Below, piece after piece: positions 34,185-42,657 of a stretch of DNA of 64,000 nt. A program made the translations under genes and the position numbers. Source of the DNA: Lentisphaerota bacterium. GTDB taxonomy: Bacteria > Verrucomicrobiota > Lentisphaeria > Victivallales > Victivallaceae. The notes below the pieces were generated by a model. It was not told the origin of the DNA and did no database searches. It saw only the letters and a program-made list of their open reading frames with translations. The stretch is taken from the NCBI GenBank assembly GCA_015061805.1, contig SUVV01000004.1:101349-165348 (forward strand). Reading direction: 5' to 3'. Numbering within the stretch: the first letter of the stretch is position 1; each line of letters begins with the position of its first letter.

Positions 34185-35540
34185 TTAAAAATCTTCAAAA
34201 TTGACGTAGCCGTCAATAAATTTCAGTTTTTCGGGGGAACGCAGCTTGGTCAACAGCTGCAATTCGATCTGGCGGCAGCGTTCCCGGGTAAGTCTGAAGT
34301 GCTGACTGACTTCGATCAGAGTCATCACCGGATGGCCGAACAGTCCGAAGCGCATGATCAACAATTGCTGTTCACGTTCGGTGAGAGTTTTCAGCATTTC
34401 ATACAAACGCTCTTTCAACATCTGCCGGCTCAATCCGGCTTCGGGACTTTCAGCGGTGTAGTCCGCAATAAAATCGCCGAGTTCGCTCATATCATCATTG
34501 TTGCCGACGTGGGCCTGCAGAGAGATGGTCTGCACTGCCATTTTGCGGACGGCGCTCACGCGGGCGACCGGAAGCTCCAATATTTTCGCCAGTTCCTCGA
34601 TCTCCGGTTCCCGGTCGTTCATCTGAATAAAACGCTGTTCAGCCCGGTTGATATCGTCGATAAGTTTGAACATGTGCATCGGCAGCCGGATCACCCTGCC
34701 GCAGTTGTTGACCGCCTGAACCACCCGATGGTGGATCCACCATCCGGCGTAGGTGCTGAAACGGTAACCCAATGAAAAATCGATCCGTTCCAACGCCCGG
34801 AGCAATCCGAGGTTGCCTTCCTGGATCAGATCTGCCAGCAGATTGCGCTGATTGCTGTAACGCCGGGCGATGCTGACGACCAGTTTCAAATTTGCTTCGA
34901 CCAATTTGTTGCGTACCTGATGCAGATCTTCGATAGCGGAACCGAGTTCTGCAGAGTGCTGAGATATTTCTGAAGCACGGAAGAGCATTTTTTCTTCGAT
35001 AAAGCCGGTGAGTTCCGAATCGCCTCCGGAAAACTCTCTGCCCCATTCAAACTTCTCATCCAGCATCCGGATATAACCGGCACCGACATCGATCAATTCG
35101 TAGATCCGCTGTAAAGTGAGCCGGTAGCGCATCAGTATTCCGGTCAGTTCTTCGCGCAAAACGGAACAATCCCCGTTGCGGACGAACGCCTGTTTCAGCG
35201 CTTCAAGTTTGCTGCTGATCTCCTGTTGATAGTCACGCAGAGTACGGAACTGCGCTGCCGGGCTGTCGCCCATCTGCCGCAACGCGGAAACCAGAAATAC
35301 ATCGGCGGCATCCACGCCCTTGTCCAGAATGCCGGAGATACTGCGCAGATATTCCGAAGCGGTGAATCCCCACGCACATATCTGTTTGCGGACATTATCG
35401 GAATACTCTTCAAAACTGCGGCAGAGTCGGGTCTGGTGTTCAGGGGAATAGTTGCCGAGTTCCTGAACTCCGCGCATGTAAGTATCCAGAGCATCGATAT
35501 CCTGCCCGGAGCGCCGTGTATTCGGTGCTTTCCCCATCAT
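34185..35540 (-). CDS. RNA polymerase sigma factor, sigma70 family (alternative, RpoD-like)
   Basis: 451 residues. Region 1.2 (IDALDTYMRGVQELGNYS), region 2 (LKLVVSIARRYSNQRNLLAD, LIQEGNLGLLRALERIDFS), region 3 and region 4.2 helix-turn-helix (TLIEVSQHFRLTRERCRQIE) are present. In region 2.4 the usual WWIRQAITR of housekeeping sigma is replaced by WWIHHRVVQ (about 267-275), so residues that contact the -12 position differ. An insertion rich in charged residues (about 60-200) lies between regions 1.2 and 2. It is likely a group 2 or lineage-specific sigma rather than the main RpoD. It overlaps ispD by 4 bp, an unusual partner. Confidence 0.88.
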   Translation of the reverse strand: MMGKAPNTRRSGQDIDALDTYMRGVQELGNYSPEHQTRLCRSFEEYSDNVRKQICAWGFTASEYLRSISGILDKGVDAADVFLVSALRQMGDSPAAQFRTLRDYQQEISSKLEALKQAFVRNGDCSVLREELTGILMRYRLTLQRIYELIDVGAGYIRMLDEKFEWGREFSGGDSELTGFIEEKMLFRASEISQHSAELGSAIEDLHQVRNKLVEANLKLVVSIARRYSNQRNLLADLIQEGNLGLLRALERIDFSLGYRFSTYAGWWIHHRVVQAVNNCGRVIRLPMHMFKLIDDINRAEQRFIQMNDREPEIEELAKILELPVARVSAVRKMAVQTISLQAHVGNNDDMSELGDFIADYTAESPEAGLSRQMLKERLYEMLKTLTEREQQLLIMRFGLFGHPVMTLIEVSQHFRLTRERCRQIELQLLTKLRSPEKLKFIDGYVNFEDF

Positions 35541-36220
35541 TCCCCTGCTGAATAAAATTTTCTTATCAATATGAAATCGTTTACGGTGGTGAGTTTCAAA
35601 TTGAATTCTCCGGAATCCACCACCTCCACAGCAAATCCTGCCTGCTGCATAATTCCGGCATCATCGGTCACGGCAGAAGTATCCGCCGAATCATATGCCT
35701 GCCGCAGTTTCCTGATATCAAACGCCTGCGGCGTCTCCGCCCGGTAAAGCCGCTCCCGGCAGACCGGTGCAACGATCCGGTTATTATCATCGACCCGCTT
35801 CAAACTGTCGGCATTTTTCACTGCGGCGATCGCACCGCCGCAAACTGCGGCGCGTTCAGCGACCCGGCGCAGCAATTCTGCCGAAGCAAGCGGACGGGCG
35901 GCATCGTGAATGGCGACCACACCATCGGTTGCAGCGAGTGCATCAAGCGCGTTACGCACGGAAGAGGCCCGGTCACTGCCGCCGGGAATCAGCCGGAATT
36001 TTATCTCCGGCAAAAACTTTCCGGCAAGTTCCCGGTAAGCATCCAATGCTTCCGGGCGTACCGCCATGACCATATTCTCCGCCTTGCAGAGCGGAGAAAA
36101 GTTTCTCACACAGTGGAGAAAGACCGGCAGATCGCCGAGCATCTCCAGCAGTTTATCTTTTTCACCGTACCGGCAGGAACTCCCTCCGGCGGCGATGATC
36201 AGACTCAATTCACAGGTCAT
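35537..36220 (-). CDS. ispD: 2-C-methyl-D-erythritol 4-phosphate cytidylyltransferase
   Basis: 227 residues. The nucleotidyl loop LIIAAGGSSCRYGEKDKLL (about 7-25) is the IspD variant of AAGxGxRxG..K, followed by IPGGSDRASSVRNAL (about 78), VAIHDAARPL (about 101-110) and RAETPQAFD (about 160) and TDDAGIMQQAG. It makes CDP-ME in the MEP isoprenoid pathway. Its gene overlaps the sigma factor by 4 bp, so the two are translationally coupled. Confidence 0.93.
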   Translation of the reverse strand: MTCELSLIIAAGGSSCRYGEKDKLLEMLGDLPVFLHCVRNFSPLCKAENMVMAVRPEALDAYRELAGKFLPEIKFRLIPGGSDRASSVRNALDALAATDGVVAIHDAARPLASAELLRRVAERAAVCGGAIAAVKNADSLKRVDDNNRIVAPVCRERLYRAETPQAFDIRKLRQAYDSADTSAVTDDAGIMQQAGFAVEVVDSGEFNLKLTTVNDFILIRKFYSAGE

Positions 36221-36225
36221 AGCAG

Positions 36226-36256
36226 AAAAATGGCGGAAAAATATCTTTCTCCGCCA
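36226..36256 (-). terminator. Intrinsic terminator after the NagB-like/PIG-L pair
   Basis: Stem TGGCGGA/TCCGCCA (36231-36237 with 36250-36256), 12-base loop, then five T on the minus strand (36230-36226). It lies between the PIG-L stop and the ispD start. Confidence 0.75.
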
Positions 36257-36271
36257 CTGTTTGTCAGTTTG

Positions 36272-37033
36272 TCACTTGACCGCCGGACGGGCAATCACGC
36301 CCAACGGATCGAAGTTATCCGGACAGAATCCATTGGGATTGTGCCGGATCCAGCCTTCAGCGTATTCGCAGAAACCGCAAAGATCGCCCATGGCTTTGGC
36401 ACGGGAAACCATATCTTCGAGATAGGCATCCATCCCCTGACTTTCATCCAGCCACTGTTTCTGGGTCTGATGGCAGTTGAGCATCGCCCGCTTGGTGGGA
36501 ATGGTGGAAGTCACGTCAACGAAAATATCCGGAGTGACCGGACGGTTGAGCTGATCCTTGAGAGAAAGCGGCAAACTGTGGTAAACCGCCACATCGGTCA
36601 TCACCGGCGCGATATCTTCGGCACCGCGGAAGTTGCCCATACCGCGGCAGAACGCGGCGGAAACCGCCAGACGTCCGGCGTTGATGTGGTCCTCCATATA
36701 GTCGAAAGGTCCGTGGGTGAGAACGATTTCCGGGTCGACCGAGCGGACTTCGCGAACAACTTTGGTCAGCTGTTCGGTGTTGTAGAAGACCTCCAGGTCG
36801 TGGGTGATGGATTCGTGGAACACCGCACCGATGATCCTGGCGGCTTCCATCGCCTCTTCGCGGCGGCGGGCAGCCAGTTCACGATGGTTGAGCATATTGC
36901 CGCCGAGCGCGCCGTCGGCAATATTCATGTAATGGATCTCATAGCCCAGTTCTTTGAGGCGGATGAGAGTACCTGCCATCATGAATTCGATATCATCAGG
37001 ATGGGAAGCGATAGCAAAAGCCCGTTTAGCCAT
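36272..37033 (-). CDS. PIG-L/LmbE-family deacetylase
   Basis: 253 residues from the ATG at 37033, two bases beyond the stop of the NagB-like gene. The zinc site is present: ASHPDDIEFMMAG (about 8-20, the AHPDDE motif with Ile-Glu) and LTHGPFDYMEDHINAG (about 105-120, HxxxH-type). LmbE enzymes remove acetyl from GlcNAc-containing compounds. Translationally coupled to an amino-sugar deaminase-like gene, which supports a role in amino-sugar processing. Confidence 0.9.
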   Translation of the reverse strand: MAKRAFAIASHPDDIEFMMAGTLIRLKELGYEIHYMNIADGALGGNMLNHRELAARRREEAMEAARIIGAVFHESITHDLEVFYNTEQLTKVVREVRSVDPEIVLTHGPFDYMEDHINAGRLAVSAAFCRGMGNFRGAEDIAPVMTDVAVYHSLPLSLKDQLNRPVTPDIFVDVTSTIPTKRAMLNCHQTQKQWLDESQGMDAYLEDMVSRAKAMGDLCGFCEYAEGWIRHNPNGFCPDNFDPLGVIARPAVK

Positions 37034-37035
37034 GA

Positions 37036-37965
37036 TCAATGCATCTCCACGTCGCAGATACCGAAGCCGGGACGGTAGAAGTTGAAGACCACGTCATCGT
37101 GTTCGCTCAACAGAGACATCGGCACGCAGCTGTCAGCGATCTTCTGGGAGATCATGAAGGTGGTCAGGCGCATACCGAAGGGATTGTCGTGGTGGCCGGG
37201 ATGCCAGATGGAAACCTGTTTGGACTTCCAGGTCTGGACGGGGCCGACGGTGAAGGCACGGGAGGGAACGTTCTGGACGGTACCGCCGCCGGAGGTACGG
37301 GCATTCTGGATCAGAGTGATCGGGTGCAGATTGACCAGACGGGTGCCGAGTTGACGGTATTCGGCAGGGGTCGGGGGATTTTCTTTGTATTTTCCATCGC
37401 GACGGACGGGGTCGTTGAACGCCCAGTGCTTGGTTTCGCCCTGACCGCCCTGCATGATGAGGCAGTTGGCTTCATCGTAGGATTTTTCATAAGCGGCGAT
37501 GTCGCCGTTGGGGAAGTGCATGTTTTCAGCGGGCATACGCAGTTCCGGACGGATGCGGGAGAAGCAGAGATCCCAGTCGGCTTTAGCGAAGCCGAGGGGG
37601 AAATCCATACCGGCGGGGACGTCACCGTCCAGAGCCCATTCATCCATACCCCAGAAGTGGGCATTTTTCAAACTGAGGTTCATTTCGTTGACCATCTGGG
37701 CGACCAGCGGAAGCTGTTCGGTGGGACCGATGGGGCCGCAGATACCGCAGGGATTGTCAGCGGTGGCTTTCTGCCAGCAGCGGATGTATTCGAGCGCTTC
37801 GGCGCAGTAGAATTCCTGATAGGTGTCGAAGAGATTGATCTTGAAACCGGGACGTTCAAAACTTTTCAGATTGTCGATAGTGATTCTGGCGGCAGCATCA
37901 AGGATCTCACGATCCAGAGTTGTGTAATCCCACCAATCAGCCGAAATTTTGGAAAACGCACGCAT
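37036..37965 (-). CDS. Glucosamine-6-phosphate deaminase-like protein (NagB family)
   Basis: 309 residues. The isomerase-type fold shows [19 protein letters not shown] (about 73-91, phosphate loop), the catalytic-type [11 protein letters not shown] (about 103-113), [16 protein letters not shown] (about 170-186, in place of GxGxDGHIAFNEP) and the lid-like VPSRAFTVG (about 234). The altered GETKHWAFN suggests a diverged substrate. GGAGG is placed 6 bases before the ATG. Pairs with PIG-L downstream. Confidence 0.85.
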   Translation of the reverse strand: MRAFSKISADWWDYTTLDREILDAAARITIDNLKSFERPGFKINLFDTYQEFYCAEALEYIRCWQKATADNPCGICGPIGPTEQLPLVAQMVNEMNLSLKNAHFWGMDEWALDGDVPAGMDFPLGFAKADWDLCFSRIRPELRMPAENMHFPNGDIAAYEKSYDEANCLIMQGGQGETKHWAFNDPVRRDGKYKENPPTPAEYRQLGTRLVNLHPITLIQNARTSGGGTVQNVPSRAFTVGPVQTWKSKQVSIWHPGHHDNPFGMRLTTFMISQKIADSCVPMSLLSEHDDVVFNFYRPGFGICDVEMH

Positions 37966-38010
37966 TTTTTATCCTCCTGTTAAAGTTTACTGTTGCGTTG
38001 ACTTGATAAA

Positions 38011-38038
38011 ACTATACACCCGCTCCGGGAATTTACAA
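38011..38038 (-). promoter_or_regulatory. Promoter of the NagB-like/PIG-L operon
   Basis: Minus strand TTGTAA (38038-38033), 16 bases ending CGGGTG, TATAGT (38016-38011). Its -35 overlaps the tilS stop codon. Confidence 0.55.
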
Positions 38039-39340
38039 GTTTTTCCGGGGCAAAAATCCATCTTTTTCTATAAAAAATCTGATTACACGGCTATTTTCCG
38101 TCACCAAAGCGGCATCAGAGCGCCGGATACCGGGGAACCAGATGACCTGATTTCCGGCTTTCAGCACCGGCGGAGAGTGAAGTGCAGGAATCCCGGCATC
38201 GACCCGCAACTTCTTCAATGAAACCGGATTTTCCCTGCCGAAAGGAACCATTTTCTCTCCGGCTCTGACGGAGGAGACGGTCAACTTTTCCGGGAGCGCT
38301 TCCGCATCAAAAAATGCCTCATCATCCTGACAGGATTCCGGCAGAGAGTCCACCATTTCACAACGGATCATCCACCGCCCGGGCAAAGATAATTCCGGTT
38401 GTTTGCGGTACTCCCAGCACAATTCAAATTCTTCGGCTTTTTCCAAAGGAAAAATCCTGCCGTCGGCAAAGTAAAGTTTGCGTGTTTCATCCAGCACGCA
38501 AATCCCGTTTTTGCCCTCATCGGCCATCGCAGAAAAAGATTCCACCGCGCCGGAACTCAAAGGGCGCTCATCGGCGAAGAATTCTTTGCACAACATTTTC
38601 AGCATCCGCACGACCAATGCGCGGGGCTGCCCCTGCCAGAATCCGATTGCAAAACGGTCATCGGCGCAGCGGTAACGCAAATCGGCTTCGCTGTCGATAA
38701 AGGCGGCATCGTATCTCAGATTGGACAAGGTCTGTTCAAAGGCTTTTCTGCCGCCGGGAAAAAGTTGGTACAATTCCGGTAAAATCTTGTTCCGCAAAGC
38801 GTTGCGGGAGTAGTCGCAACTTGAATTGCTGGAATCGACCGCCCATTCTGTCACGCCGCGCGCCCGGAGAAATTCTTCGATCTCCTTACGGCTGTAAATA
38901 ATCAGCGGACGGAAAAATTTCACCCCTTCGACTTCAGAAGTTATCTGCAGTCCGGTCAAGCCGGAAACATTGCTGCCCCGCCCCATGCGGAGAAACATAT
39001 TTTCGATACAATCGTCTTTATGGTGACCGGTGACGACGACCGGATTTTCATATTCGCAGATCAACTTTTTCCACGCTTCAAGGCGCGCCTGCCGCGCCCG
39101 GGCTTCGAGATTGCTTCCGGGGGCGATATCCAGATCGACCAGACGGAACTCGATATTGCGAACTGCGGCGAAACGGGCGGCATTTTCCGCTTCAAGGTCG
39201 GATTCGGCGCCGCGCAGATGGTGATTGAAGTGGACAGCAACGATGCGGGCATCCGGATTTTCCCGGAGCAGCAGAAGCGCCGCCGTACTGTCGGCACCGC
39301 CGGAAAACCCTACCAGAAATGTTTTTTTCGCTTCACCCAT
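38033..39340 (-). CDS. tilS: tRNA(Ile)-lysidine synthase
   Basis: 435 residues from the ATG at 39340, preceded by AGGTGA; a GTG 12 bases earlier is possible. The PP-loop SGGADSTAALLLL (about 11-23), VHFNHHLRGAESD (about 36-48), VTGHHKDDCIENMFLRMGRG (about 108-127) and the middle and C-terminal TilS domains are seen. The enzyme makes lysidine at C34 of tRNA-Ile(CAU). Divergent from rdgB with overlapping promoters. Confidence 0.93.
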   Translation of the reverse strand: MGEAKKTFLVGFSGGADSTAALLLLRENPDARIVAVHFNHHLRGAESDLEAENAARFAAVRNIEFRLVDLDIAPGSNLEARARQARLEAWKKLICEYENPVVVTGHHKDDCIENMFLRMGRGSNVSGLTGLQITSEVEGVKFFRPLIIYSRKEIEEFLRARGVTEWAVDSSNSSCDYSRNALRNKILPELYQLFPGGRKAFEQTLSNLRYDAAFIDSEADLRYRCADDRFAIGFWQGQPRALVVRMLKMLCKEFFADERPLSSGAVESFSAMADEGKNGICVLDETRKLYFADGRIFPLEKAEEFELCWEYRKQPELSLPGRWMIRCEMVDSLPESCQDDEAFFDAEALPEKLTVSSVRAGEKMVPFGRENPVSLKKLRVDAGIPALHSPPVLKAGNQVIWFPGIRRSDAALVTENSRVIRFFIEKDGFLPRKNL

Positions 39341-39394
39341 TTGCAATTTCACCTTTCATGCTTTATAATATATACCCGCCGGATAATTATGCAA
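39341..39394. promoter_or_regulatory. Overlapping divergent promoters of tilS and rdgB
   Basis: Plus: TTGCAA (39341-39346), 17 bases, TATAAT (39364-39369) towards rdgB. Minus: TTGCAT (39394-39389), 16 bases, TATATT (39372-39367) towards tilS. The two -10 boxes share three bases, so use of one promoter should exclude the other at any moment. Confidence 0.65.
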
Positions 39395-39443
39395 AATTTT
39401 CCGGCAGTTTACCGGAAAATTTTTTAACGAAAGGTCTGTTATC

Positions 39444-40043
39444 ATGTCATATATCGTTGCCGCTACCGCCAATTTGCACAAAGTCGAAGAATACAAAAAA
39501 CTGCTCGGCGATATGGATGTTGAGATAAAATCTCTCGCCGACTTCCCCAACTTCCCGGAGGTGGAGGAAAACGGTTCGTCTTTCAAAGAAAACGCCGCCA
39601 TTAAAGCCAAAGCCGCCAGCAAATACTGTGAAGCCGCCGCCTTTGCCGATGATTCCGGATTGGAGGTCGAGGCTCTGGACGGCAGACCCGGCATTTACTC
39701 TTCGCGCTACGCCGCCAATGATGCCGAACGCATCACCAAACTGCTCGGTGAACTTGAGGGCAAAACCAACCGCCGCGCCCGTTTTGTCTGCGCCATCGCG
39801 ATCGCATTCAACGGCGAAGTGCTGGAAACTTTTGAAGGCACCGTCGAAGGCACCATCACCCTCGCTCCGCGCGGTGACGGCGGCTTCGGCTATGATCCGG
39901 TCTTCCAGCCGGACGGCTTCGACCAGACCTTCGGTGAACTGCCTGCGGAAGTAAAAAATTCCATCAGCCACCGCGCCCGGGCCTTTGCCAACGCAGTCGA
40001 ATTCGTCGAAAACGAACTCGCCATGCTTGGAGATACTTTCTGA
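39444..40043 (+). CDS. rdgB: XTP/dITP diphosphatase (RdgB/HAM1)
   Basis: 199 residues. ATANLHKVEEYKKLL (about 6-20), ENGSSFKENAAIKAKAA (about 42-58), FADDSGLEVEALDGRPGIYS (about 68-87) and GYDPVFQPDGFDQTFGEL (about 150-167) are the HAM1 signatures. It removes deaminated purine nucleotides. First gene of a plus-strand cluster with an RluA-type synthase, helicase and nuclease. Confidence 0.95.
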   Translation: MSYIVAATANLHKVEEYKKLLGDMDVEIKSLADFPNFPEVEENGSSFKENAAIKAKAASKYCEAAAFADDSGLEVEALDGRPGIYSSRYAANDAERITKLLGELEGKTNRRARFVCAIAIAFNGEVLETFEGTVEGTITLAPRGDGGFGYDPVFQPDGFDQTFGELPAEVKNSISHRARAFANAVEFVENELAMLGDTF

Positions 40044-40045
40044 TC

Positions 40046-40996
40046 ATGCCCGCCCCCGGACAACGAATTATCCGGACTTCCGTCGACTGGAGCAGTACCG
40101 ACCTTGTACTGGTGCAGTTCCTTGCCGGGCGCTTCACCTACCGCAGCGCCGAAGAGTGGAGTTCGCGGATAAATTCCGGCGAAATCACCGTCAACGGGAA
40201 AACGGTTGCCCCGGAATATATCCTGCAGATGCACGATTCCATCGAATACCGCCCGCAGGATATCCCGGAACCGCCGGCGCGCACCGATTACCGGATCATC
40301 CATGAAGACGATGCTCTGCTTGTCATCGACAAACCGGGCAATCTCTGCGTCCACCCCTCCGGTCCTTTTTATCAGAATACTCTCTGGTATCTGCTCCGGC
40401 AGAAATATCAGAATATCCACTTTGTCAACCGTCTTGACCGGGAAACCAGCGGACTTCTGCTGGCGGCAAAATCTGCCGGCATCGCCGGAAAAATCGCCGA
40501 AAACCAAAGCATCAGCTGCAAAAAATATCTGGCGATCGTCCACGGATGCTTCGCGGAACGCAGCGAAGCCGCCGGATTTCTGGTATCAGCCAACAGTCTG
40601 ATCCGCAAAAAGCGGAAATTCATCCGGAAAAATCCCGACTCCCTGCCGGGAGAAACCTCACTCACCACACTTGAACCGGTCATTTCCGGCAAAGAGTTTT
40701 CTCTGGTGCAGGCAACCCTCGGCACCGGGCGCACCCATCAGATACGGGCGACCTTGTATTCGCTGGGCTATCCACTCGTCGGGGATAAACTCTACGGCGT
40801 GGATGAACGCTTTTTCCTGAAGCAGAAAAGCGAAGATTTCACTCCGGAAGACCGGGCAAAACTGCTCCTGAAACGGCAGGCACTGCACTCGGCTTCCTTT
40901 GACCTCGTTCATCCGGTTTCAGGTGAAACGCTCCACTTCGATTCCGATCTCCCCGGTGAACTGCGCCAATTTGTCAAAAAAAATATAACCCATTAA
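40046..40996 (+). CDS. RluA-family 23S rRNA/tRNA pseudouridine synthase
   Basis: 316 residues. An S4-like N-domain (about 30-75, SSRINSGEITVNGKTV) precedes the catalytic domain with HEDDALLVIDKPGNLCVHP (about 90-108), the catalytic Asp in FVNRLDRETSGLLL (about 127-140), KKYLAIVHG, and GRTHQIRATLYSLGYPLVGD (about 230-249). Which uridine it modifies cannot be told. Starts two bases after rdgB. Confidence 0.92.
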   Translation: MPAPGQRIIRTSVDWSSTDLVLVQFLAGRFTYRSAEEWSSRINSGEITVNGKTVAPEYILQMHDSIEYRPQDIPEPPARTDYRIIHEDDALLVIDKPGNLCVHPSGPFYQNTLWYLLRQKYQNIHFVNRLDRETSGLLLAAKSAGIAGKIAENQSISCKKYLAIVHGCFAERSEAAGFLVSANSLIRKKRKFIRKNPDSLPGETSLTTLEPVISGKEFSLVQATLGTGRTHQIRATLYSLGYPLVGDKLYGVDERFFLKQKSEDFTPEDRAKLLLKRQALHSASFDLVHPVSGETLHFDSDLPGELRQFVKKNITH

Positions 40997-41013
40997 AACC
41001 GGAAAGATGTATT

Positions 41014-41271
41014 ATGGAAGAAGACAAAATCCCAGCCTCTTTGAAACTCAAACTCATGGAAGCCGAAAAACAGGTCAACGAAGCCATGCCCAAAGGGCCG
41101 AACTGGCGCCGCGGATGTCAGACTGCCGTTCTGACCGGCATCGCCTTTTTCGCTTTCGGAACAGCAGCAAAAGCGCCGTTATTCAGCGCCATCGGCTTTG
41201 CCCTCATCGGAGCAGTGGTCGGGCTGCTGGTAGGAGCCTACCGGAAAATCGCGGACAATGGCAAAAAATAA
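41014..41271 (+). CDS. Small membrane protein of unknown function
   Basis: 85 residues with an amphipathic N-terminal helix and two hydrophobic segments (about 32-50 and 55-74, FSAIGFALIGAVVGLLVGA). No family recognised. Overlaps the helicase gene by 14 bp and follows the RluA-type gene by 17 bp, so it is part of the same transcript. Confidence 0.6.
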   Translation: MEEDKIPASLKLKLMEAEKQVNEAMPKGPNWRRGCQTAVLTGIAFFAFGTAAKAPLFSAIGFALIGAVVGLLVGAYRKIADNGKK

Positions 41272-42649
41272 TCTGGTATTTGATGCCGGAACCATCCGGC
41301 TGGATCTGGAAAATATCGAAGATTTTCCAATCCGCCTTGCCGATATTTTCAAATTCGATCCCCGCTCCAACACTTTCCGGGCGCGGGCATGCGATTATGC
41401 CCGGACGGTACTGACCTTGCGGGAGATCGGATTCCCGTTTAACGATCTGGTCAAAAACTGTTCGCCGTTACCGGAACTGCGTATCCACGGCGGATTGCGC
41501 CCGCACCCCCATCAGCAGACCGCCCTCACCCGTTGGATCGAACACGGCTGCCGCGGTGTGGTATCTCTGCCGACCGGAGCGGGAAAAACGATACTTGCGG
41601 TGATGGCGATCGCTCATCTGCGCCGTCCGGCGCTGGTACTGGTGCCGACAATCGAACTGCTCACCCAATGGTGCAGTACATTGGAACGCTTTTTCCAATG
41701 TCCGGTCGGGATGCTGGGCGGCGGTTCCAGAAATATCCTGCCATTGACCGTCAGCACCTATGATTCTGCGGTATTGCAGATGGAATTCATCGGCAACCGC
41801 TTCACCTTTCTTATTGCCGATGAGTGCCACCATCTGCCCGGAGCGGGATTTCAATTGGCGGCGGCGATGGCGATCGCCCCTTTCCGGTTGGGGTTGTCCG
41901 CCACGCTGGAGATGGATGATGAACGCAAACACACCCTGCAGACCCTCATGGGAGAAACTGTCTGCTCCATCGGTATCGACGAACTGGAGGGCAACATCCT
42001 TTCCAATTATCAGGTCAAACGTCTCTTTGTCCACCTCTCGGCGGCAGAAAACAGCGCCTACCGGGAACAGCGCTCGATCTATACTGCGTTTCTCAACCGT
42101 CACGGAATATCCATGGCAAGCGCCAACGGCTGGCGCAACTTTCTCATCGCCTGCGTCCGCCAGCCCGGAGGCAAAGCGGCATTCAACGCCTTTCTCAATC
42201 AGCGCCGCATCGCCCGTGCCGGAACTGCCAAGATGGAACTGCTGAAATCCATTCTGCTTGAACACGCAGGCGAAAGAGTCCTGATTTTCACCGCTGACAA
42301 TGACAGCGCTTATGAGATCGGCAGGACATTCATACTTCCGGTGGTCACTCACCACACCAAGAGTGCCGAACGCAAAGAATTCCTCGATGCCTTCCGTGCC
42401 GGCACCTATCCGGTGCTGGTCACCAGCAAAGTCCTCAATGAAGGCGTGGATATCCCCTCCGCCGCTGTGGGCGTGGTCTTTTCCGGTTCGGGAAGTGTCC
42501 GCGAACATGTCCAGCGCCTCGGCAGGATCCTGCGCCCCGCCCCCGGCAAAACTCAGGCGATGCTCTATGAACTGGTGAGCGCCGGGACATCAGAAGAATA
42601 CACCTCCGGCAAACGGCGGGAACACCGCGCCTACCGCAGAAAATATTGA
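41258..42649 (+). CDS. XPB/Rad25-type superfamily 2 DNA helicase
   Basis: 463 residues. Order: N-terminal damage-recognition-like part (about 1-75), Q-like HPHQQTALTRW (about 86-96), Walker A LPTGAGKTILAVMA (about 103-116), motif II IADECHHLPG (about 185-194), motif III GLSATL (about 210), motif V EGVDIPSAAVGVVF (about 396) and motif VI HVQRLGRILRPAP (about 413-425), and a basic tail (GKRREHRAYRRKY). The IADECHH variant and the short size match archaeal/bacterial XPB. Its partner gene downstream encodes a Bax1-like nuclease, which is the archaeal XPB partner. Confidence 0.9.
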   Translation: MAKNNLVFDAGTIRLDLENIEDFPIRLADIFKFDPRSNTFRARACDYARTVLTLREIGFPFNDLVKNCSPLPELRIHGGLRPHPHQQTALTRWIEHGCRGVVSLPTGAGKTILAVMAIAHLRRPALVLVPTIELLTQWCSTLERFFQCPVGMLGGGSRNILPLTVSTYDSAVLQMEFIGNRFTFLIADECHHLPGAGFQLAAAMAIAPFRLGLSATLEMDDERKHTLQTLMGETVCSIGIDELEGNILSNYQVKRLFVHLSAAENSAYREQRSIYTAFLNRHGISMASANGWRNFLIACVRQPGGKAAFNAFLNQRRIARAGTAKMELLKSILLEHAGERVLIFTADNDSAYEIGRTFILPVVTHHTKSAERKEFLDAFRAGTYPVLVTSKVLNEGVDIPSAAVGVVFSGSGSVREHVQRLGRILRPAPGKTQAMLYELVSAGTSEEYTSGKRREHRAYRRKY

Positions 42650-42657
42650 GTTTATCC

